This document shows positions 57,307 through 64,000 of a stretch of DNA of 64,000 bases, piece after piece (position 1 is the first letter of the stretch; the number at the start of each line of letters is the position of its first letter). The translations under genes and the position numbers were made by a program. Origin of the DNA: Botrytis cinerea B05.10 (taxonomy: Eukaryota; Ascomycota; Leotiomycetes; Helotiales; Sclerotiniaceae); the NCBI RefSeq assembly GCF_000143535.2, contig NC_037319.1:1488001-1552000 (forward strand). Direction: 5' to 3'. Under the pieces are notes generated by a model. The model did not search any database. It had not been told where the DNA came from and saw only the letters and a program-made list of their open reading frames with translations.

Positions 57307-60300
57307 CTACCCCCTAGTAGCCTCCAACGCCGCCGTCAACGGCACAACTCTCAAACTTCTCACTCTTTTCAAATCAGTTCCCCCTTGTTTTGCGCTCGGC
57401 TGTACAGTAATAGTTGGGGCTCTTCCCTCACTCCACTTCCTAAACACACTCTTCAAGTCTTTTGGGATCCCTTCGATGACTACTGTTGAAACAGGTACAA
57501 AAGGACGATCTTCCATGCCCGCTGAAAGAATCCCATATTCCTGTACGAATTGAAGTGCGGTATGGAAGGGACCATAGTGGGACTGAGCTTTGGCGCCGAT
57601 GACGATGTAGATTTCGAAAAAGGCATCAAGAATGTAGATACCAGTTGAAGAGAGGTCGGTTTGAGAGAAGGGGTTTATTTCGATTATCTGGAAGATGTCA
57701 GTGGGAGGTTGTGCAATGAGGGAAACAGAGACATACTTGTTCTTTGCCTGTAGCGGTAGCACAGAACAAACGAGCGGAATATTTGTTGTAGGCTGGCTTG
57801 AGTTTCCAGTGATCAGCTGATTGTGGGATCTGTTTGCAGTTCTCGAACACTCTCAAGAATGACGAAGGTTCATCGCCATCCTCAATTTCTTCGATATCAC
57901 CAGTCATTGATATTTCCATTCCGAGGAGTCTGGCGCAACCATGCTCTTCAGCGGTACTACCTCTACCCTTCCATAGATATGTCTTGCCTGATGGTGAGGA
58001 TATAAGATATGGAAACCCGGAGCACAAGACTGAAGGAGAATAATCAACCTCGTCAAATACCAACATTCCATATTGTTGTCTTGCGCAGAGTATATGAGGT
58101 GCGAGGGAATCATACTTGTTAGAAGATCCTCTTCTGATAATGATGATGCCACCCAAAGCTTGATAAAACTCTGGAGTTTCTTTGCCTTGTCTCAATGTTA
58201 CAAAACTTCCACCAAAACCTTTGGCTTCTCTCTGAGCAAATATCTCGGCGCCGGTGACAACACGTTCAGGAACTTCATCCCCAATCCACCAGTATACTTC
58301 TGTCACTCTTCTACCAGTCGCATTGGTAAATGTGTGGGGGCATAAGTACATCTCACGCTCAAAAAGAACACGCTCTTGATGAGTAGGAACAGACTGCTTC
58401 TTTCCATCTCCAAATAAGTAAAAAAGACTGGACTGCAATGTCCGTATCGTTGAGAATGTATCTTGTCGGCCCATTAAAACGCTTGCTGTATCGACTGCAT
58501 AAGTTGGAGTTGGCTTGGGTTCCTCACCGAAGAAATCGGCGAGAAGTTGGGACGCTTCAGATGCTTGAGGTACTGGGGAGTAGGCCATGCTGGGTGAACG
58601 AAGGCCTGGGCTCATTACTGGCGATGTTAGTGTTTTTGTTGGAGGGATGGGAAGAGCGCGCGCGGGTGTTGACTCTTTTGTAGATTTTGGTCCCAGTCGT
58701 AGTCCTAGATCAATAGACTTATTTCGCTTCAATGGACTAATAGGCGGTAGACCTACACCTGCTAGTTTTATCTTATCGTCTTCATGAGAGTTGTTTCGTT
58801 TCAATGGACTTATAGGTCGCAGACCTGCGCCTACTAAAGCGGCCTTCTCATCTTCGTAAGTGGGTAACTGTATTGGAGAAGGTATGCGAGCAGGTGGTTC
58901 AGCAGTGGATCGACCCCATAATGCTGCAGTATGCTTGACTGATCTCGATGGACTGAGTGGTGGTGGGTGATCAGAACGAGGTGAGAATTGCGGTGGAGAT
59001 TTTAGCGAATTTGCTTTTCTTGGGGATAACGGAGCAGGACGAAGCTTTGCAGTCTCTGGCGATACAGGCTCGTTGAATGTACGATCTTCATAAACTTTGG
59101 TTGGTGATGGAGATTTGGCAGGCGCTGGGGGCTCTGGCTTTGGTGGATCTGGCGAAACTATTGCCTCGAGCTTGTTGTGGTGTGCCTTTACCATGTTCTC
59201 GGGGAAATTAGCAATTTTGACGGAAGAAAGTGGTTTAGGGGCTTCCAACGATGGTGTATCCTTATTCTTTGGTGCTTCTTGTAGAAAAAGAGATCGTCTT
59301 CTCATATCTAGTTTCCGTGGCGATGAAGGCTGAGAAACTGGAGTGTTTTCTGGCACCTGTTCTGTGTTCAAGGCTGAAATCGTCTGCTTTATTGGGCTTG
59401 TAGCAGGCGATGAGAGCTGCTCAGACGTAGTGGAAGATTTGGTAGGGAATGTAATGGAAGCCTTTTCTTCAGCTCTTTCTTCAGGTTCTGGCGCTGATGT
59501 AGTTTGGGTTGGTGCGGCTGTAGATGGCGCCTTTCGTCGTGGTCCACGGGCACGCCCCTTGGTCATATGTGTGAGTTGTGGTCCATTCTCGCTGGCTTCG
59601 GGATTAGTTGTCGAAGTGCTCATACTGATTGTACGCTGAGATAACGAGGCACTTGAAGACCTTGAGGTCTCACTAGCAAGTGACGGCGGGCCTCTGGCAA
59701 GTAAATCTGCGAGACCAGGATTAAAACGTCCAGCAAGCTTACCTCCGATTGCATTCTTTTCTTGCATGCGTGCTGGGGCACTGGTTTCCTTGACTAAGTT
59801 TGGAGTGGGATTGGCAGAAGCATTACGCTGTGGGGAACTAGATTCCCATGTCGATGCAATTATATTAGAAACGGAACCGTTTCTTCCAAGGGTATTTCTT
59901 CTCCGCAACGCTTCAGGTACAACATTCTCCCGACTTTCGCTACTGGCGGATCTTGTAACACCGTTTCCCTCAGCTTGTGCTTTCTTGAAATCCTCTTTCT
60001 TTTTCAATATGGCATCTTTGAATTCATCTTTGCGTTCCGTCTTCATAGGACCTCCAGTAAGGTTAAGACCTGCTTTTCCACGTGTGATATTGTCCTTGAG
60101 CAGATCCGGAGCAATGTAACTTTGAGTTTTCGTCCTCCGTAGCTGACCAAAGACGTTCTTAAATTCTGGCTCTTCTTTGGGCTTTTCATCAGCAGGCGCC
60201 TGGCGTGATTTCAAAACAGAACGGAAATCGTTTTTTGGAGGAGTTGTGGGCCTGGCTTTCACTGAACTAGCAGGTGAATTCAGATTGGCTTTGGGTGTCC

Positions 60301-62183
60301 CAGATGGTGTGGATGTAAAATTTGTATTGGGTTTTGGTGTGGTATCAGAAATGAGAGTGGAAGCGGAGGGTGTCGATGGTCTTTCGGCTTTTGTATTCCC
60401 AGCGGCGCTCTTACTATCCTGATTAATCATGCTCTCAATATTTCGCTGTGGCGTAATGCCAGGAGAAAATGCCGTTGGGAAGCCTCGAATACTCGAAGGC
60501 GTTGACAATGCGCCAGGAGGGGGGGACCTCATTAGCCCGCCAATGTTCACCTCGTGCTTCATGGTCTGACTTCTACCCAAGTCGACACTCCCTTTCTGTT
60601 TTGCTCTGTTGATTTCTGACATCCACGATGGTTGTTGAGGAGGTGGTGTGGCTTTAGGCTTAGGCGATTCAGGTTTGTTTAACGCGCTCTCGAGCCAACT
60701 AGATTTGGTAGGACTCCATCGTCTTGAGTCTGCAGTTTTCGTAGGACTAACAGGCAAACTATCATCTGCTGGAGGCGATTGATTCCCACTATCCGCCTCT
60801 TTAGCTTCGGCCGGGGTGTGAGATCTAGCTGTTGCCAGAGATGGTCTCATAAAGTTGGAATTGTCATTCATCGCAGAATTTGTCACATTGCTTCTCATGG
60901 AGCTTGCTGTGCCCGGGCGGTGGAGTTCACCATGACTCGAGGTAGGTCTTGACGCAGGTCTCGAGGGAGAAGTAGATTGATTATCCACATTAGTGTCAAA
61001 AGACGAATTCTTCCGATCTAATGATGGTGAAGCAACTGACCACCGCTTGTTCATACTCTCCGATCTTTTCATCATTGCACTTTGGACAAATCCACCCATT
61101 CCTTTTGTTGGAGAATTGGGCCGGTCTAGTCTATCGGGCGATATGCGACCCTGCGAAGGTGACATAGCTAGGCCTCGAGTATCCGACGAACTGTCAGCAG
61201 TAGGTGGATCCAACCTCTGGGCGTCAGTCACTGGGATTGGTGATCCCATGCCAACACCCGGGTTGCTTTGAAATGACATTCTAGAGCCGCTTCCGTACGA
61301 AATACTATTTCTTGCTGGAGGCCGTGTGGGCGATCTTGTAGGAGTTGAAGAAGAGTCTTTGGCCTCGTTCGGTGTCTTGTCTGGCGTGGAATTATTACGA
61401 GCCATCCCTGGCATCTGGATTGACCCGTGTGTTGCTCTTTCTTCGTCTTCCACCTGGTTCTTCCTATAAGCTGGTGAATTAACGCCTCGATCAGCGGTTT
61501 GCCTAAACCAAGCTGGATCTTTGGATGCTAGTGATTGCGCAATTTGTTCTCGAGAGGGGGTACCGTCATCTGCAGACGTGGTATTTTCGGGTGTCGGTGT
61601 GGTTGTCCTCGATAGTACTACCCTATCTGTAGCAACCATGGATAAAGGTCGACTTCGCGGTTTATCGGAAGGTTCTGGTCTGCGAGCCCATGATAAAGGT
61701 GAATGTCTTGAGGGCATGGCATTTGACGGTGAATCTCTAAACTGAGAAGTCCGCTTCAAATCCGGCACTGAATTCAAGGCCATTTCGTCTACGTCGTTGT
61801 CAACAACACTCCCGCGCCAAGACTCTGAAGATTGGTCGTCTGAATTTGAAAGAATGCCTGATATCGGTCTTCTAGGTGTACTCATAGGAGAGGACTTCGT
61901 AGGTGAGATAGATAATGCCCTTTCTGAAGTAAACATTAGCAAAAAGTACGTTTCCGACCTATCATATTATAGCATGGCGACGGGCGGAACAATGTCTCTA
62001 AAAAGAAAGTTTAAATAGAAATCAATTACCAGCTCTGCGAGCTTGTCTTTCTTTTCTGCCTTGCAATATTTCTTCCTCTAACTTTCTTGTGCGGTCTTCG
62101 TCTTCTTGGTCCCGTTTATTGCCCAACTCCTTGATCCGCTGCAAGAAATCGTTGACATCGGGCTCTCCTTCGGCGTTCGACAT
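57307..62183 (-). CDS. DUF4045 / gelsolin-repeat protein
   Basis: Exons are 62183-62030, 61923-57737 and 57687-57307, with introns of 106 and 49 nt, giving 1573 residues. Exon 1 encodes the family opening MSNAEGEPDVNDFLQRI with a charged helix (RTRKLEEEILQGRKERQARR), then splices in phase into ERALSISPTKSSP. The long middle, about 1000 residues, is disordered and rich in Ser, Pro, Thr and Lys, with many SP/TP sites. The last 350 residues carry gelsolin-like folds, with the segments LCPHTFTNATGRRVTEVYWWIGDEVPE, REAKGFGG, TYLWKGRGSTAEEH and, in exon 3, DLSSTGIYILDAFFEIYIVIG. Such fungal proteins are presumed actin- or cortex-associated by their gelsolin repeats; direct evidence is lacking. Exon 1 is easily missed because it lies 106 nt upstream of the large open frame, which has its own internal ATG at 61936. 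Confidence 0.88.
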
Positions 62184-63040
62184 GTTTATATGAGGCGGCG
62201 GCACAACGACACGGGAGAAGAAATTTAAATGGTGTATTTCAGAATACAGGACAATCCAAGTTACAACTCGGCGGGGTAAACGCGTTTGCACGAGGGGTCG
62301 AGGTTGTTGAGTACCTCAAAGGATTGTTCTAGTAAGGAAGGTTGAAGCTTCCAAGGTTCGCTTGGTCAAGGTTTCATAAAGTTCATAACTTGAGCTGCAA
62401 GCTTTCATTTAAGTAATAAGGTTACAAGCACCTGGATATGGGCTGTTGCCATTTTTCTTTTTACAACTGTACATACATAAAACGTGGCACATATTCTATC
62501 GTCGTATACTTGCGTGCCTCGAAAAGTCATGACAGATGTATTGATGCACACTTCTCACGGCCACAAGTCTTGAACATTCTACACCTGCCTACCTGTGAAC
62601 CTGTTCGCAATTGACCAACGTCGAATGGGCGTACTCGCACAGTTGCTTGAGCGGCGGCTGTCACACAATTACGCGCTTACTAACAACAAACAACAGAAGC
62701 TCCTGTGTCCCCAAACAAAGAAGATCCTGGCCCGATTATCAATTTTTACACGAAGGGGTAAGGAAGGTTATTAAGGCACGCCCGTCTAGGTAAGCTGGCA
62801 CGGCTGGGCACAGAAACAAATGGCACTAGAGAAGTCCCAAATTAAAATAAACAAACAAAACTCTTCTTTTCGTAACTATGCCACTAAATGGGTTGAATGG
62901 GATATTCCTAGTATTGGGTTGAACGAATTTCGGAGATCCACCAGTGGTCTAGGACTTCCGCATAGGTAGGTAGGCACGGTCGGTTCCTAGTAGGTCCTCT
63001 ATTTCGGTCGTAGTGAACTTTTCCGACTCGTTCACCGACA
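62184..63040. other. Intergenic region between ARL2 and the gelsolin-type gene
   Basis: 857 bp between the end of ARL2 and the start of the next minus-strand gene. No coding region, tRNA or strong repeat seen. Confidence 0.55.
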
Positions 63041-63898
63041 TCAATATAGAAATAATCGTTCCTTGGAGTCTTCGACAACCCAAGTCAATCCTTCGTCCAA
63101 ATTCTCGCCTGTGATCGCGCTGCAATTGATGATGTGCCATTTGTGCGTCCGAATTTCATCTAGCACCAACATCTATTTCCGGTTAGCATGTCCACATCTC
63201 TTGACGACGCCCTTCACGCCTGCATGTTTTTCAGTCTTCACTCACATCTTTTATTTCTGTCTTGGTCATGCAGCCGTTCACATCTGTCTTGTTGGCAAAA
63301 ACAAGAAGACTCGCCCCAGAAAGTCTCTATCGAGGTATCAGTTATGGGCATTGTAAAAATTCAATGCTTTACTATTGGCAAACCTCTTCCTGGAGTAAAG
63401 CATGCAACTCTTCCTTGCAATCTTCAATGCGTAGACGGTCGGTGGCATCAACCACCCATATCAACGCATCAGTCTTCTCAAAATAGTTTCTCCAGTATGA
63501 TCGGAGAGTCTTTTGACCACCGACATCCCCTGCGGTTGTAAGGTTCAGTATGCATTTTACTAGAAACAGCGGAAAGTTAAAGAGGTAATACAAATGTTCA
63601 GCTTGTAACTTTAAATGGTCAGCGTGCTGCAACTTCTTCATAGGTGGCATAAGATGTACCCGGAATGCTCAATAGTTTTGATGATGAAACCCAGTGTTGG
63701 GCTCACAGTATTGACATCTTCGCCCATAATTCTTTTGACTATCGTGGTCTTGCCAGCATTGTCCAGTCCGCTGTGCGAAAAATGAAAAAACAGACGATCA
63801 GCAAGGAAAAGATTGTCAGGGGGAACAGCAGTCTCATACAGCATCAGAATCCTCATCTCCTTGTCCTTGAGTCGTGCCTTGCGTAATATGGATAGCAT
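63041..63898 (-). CDS. ARL2: ARL2-type small GTPase (Cin4/Alp41)
   Basis: Six exons: 63898-63840, 63770-63660, 63608-63592 (17 nt), 63529-63384, 63326-63246 and 63172-63041, giving 181 residues. ARL2 works with tubulin cofactors (the Alp1/TBCD type) in tubulin folding. Motifs: P-loop GLDNAGKT (21-28), SPTLGF switch I, WDVGGQ (63-68, switch II), NKTD (123-126) and [12 protein letters not shown] near the C-terminus. The N-terminus [17 protein letters not shown] is the standard fungal ARL2 form, without the myristoylated Gly2 of ARF proteins. The microexon codes YKLNI plus parts of the flanking codons; without it the switch II region loses its frame. Intron 1 (69 nt) is in frame and open, directly before the P-loop. 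The gene is complete within the window. Confidence 0.93.
63592..63608 (-). other. ARL2 17-nt microexon
   Basis: Bounded by AAAG upstream and GTATTACC downstream. It completes GGT (Gly57), codes Tyr-Lys-Leu-Asn-Ile, and gives the first base of Trp63. This yields the conserved GYKLNIWDVGGQ of ARL2, which no other path through the region gives. Confidence 0.9.
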
Positions 63899-64000
63899 CT
63901 TTATCAACCCCTTTCTATGTCGTCGTTGGAATTACTTTCCTCAAATGTTTATCGGAGGGAAGAAATGAAGCGTTCTGCTCACATTCGATGGAGAGATGAA

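Overview
This window is nuclear DNA from a filamentous ascomycete. Three things show this: short GT-AG introns (mostly 48-130 nt) with CTAAC/CTGAC-like branch sites, fungal-only families (Zn2Cys6 regulators, 2EXR, DUF4045/gelsolin, Mhr1/mL67), and intron-bearing nuclear tRNA genes. The protein style fits Leotiomycetes, perhaps Sclerotiniaceae, but that placement is inference from general likeness and was not tested. No transposon, virus-like element, CRISPR array or bacterial-type operon was seen.

Layout. 0-1.3 kb: a Zn2Cys6 regulator (minus), cut by the left edge. 1.3-5.3 kb: gene-free and rich in short tandem repeats. 5.3-6.9 kb: a sulfotransferase-like P-loop protein (plus). 7.7-9.0 kb: MHR1/mL67 (minus), divergent from HSP104 (plus, 9.6-12.4 kb) across a promoter with heat-shock elements. 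14.6-16.5 kb: a small spliced ORF immediately followed by CSN1 (COP9 signalosome). 16.5-22.8 kb: a gene-poor gap. 22.8-24.0 kb: the PP1 catalytic subunit. 24-26.3 kb: a G-rich, repeat-rich gap. 26.3-30.0 kb: NRDE2 (minus), divergent from UTP10 (plus, 30.3-35.8 kb). 36.1-39.1 kb: RDH54. 39.7-42.0 kb: SEC63. 42.7-44.7 kb: a DENN/LCHN-type protein (minus). 46.2-47.8 kb: a 2EXR protein. 50-52 kb: tRNA-Asp (minus) and tRNA-Ser (plus), both with introns. 52.8-54.6 kb: a second Zn2Cys6 regulator. 55.4-56.0 kb: a short 2EXR gene with decayed-looking sequence after it. 57.3-62.2 kb: a large DUF4045/gelsolin-repeat protein (minus). 63.0-63.9 kb: ARL2 (minus).

Most genes are core housekeeping functions: ribosome biogenesis, nuclear RNA control, recombination, ER translocation, protein disaggregation, phosphatase signalling, deneddylation and small-GTPase function. 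They are separated by gaps of up to 6 kb. For the spliced genes the exon phases were joined by hand, and every complete model gives a whole number of codons.

The most unusual signals are these. Several introns are multiples of three with no in-frame stop and fall at or near key protein sites (a zinc cluster, a GTPase P-loop, the PP1 tail). ARL2 has a 17-nt microexon. A spliced upstream ORF lies 6 nt from, and in frame with, CSN1. At least nine intergenic tandem arrays of different sequence share a period of exactly 7 bp (one further array has period 14).
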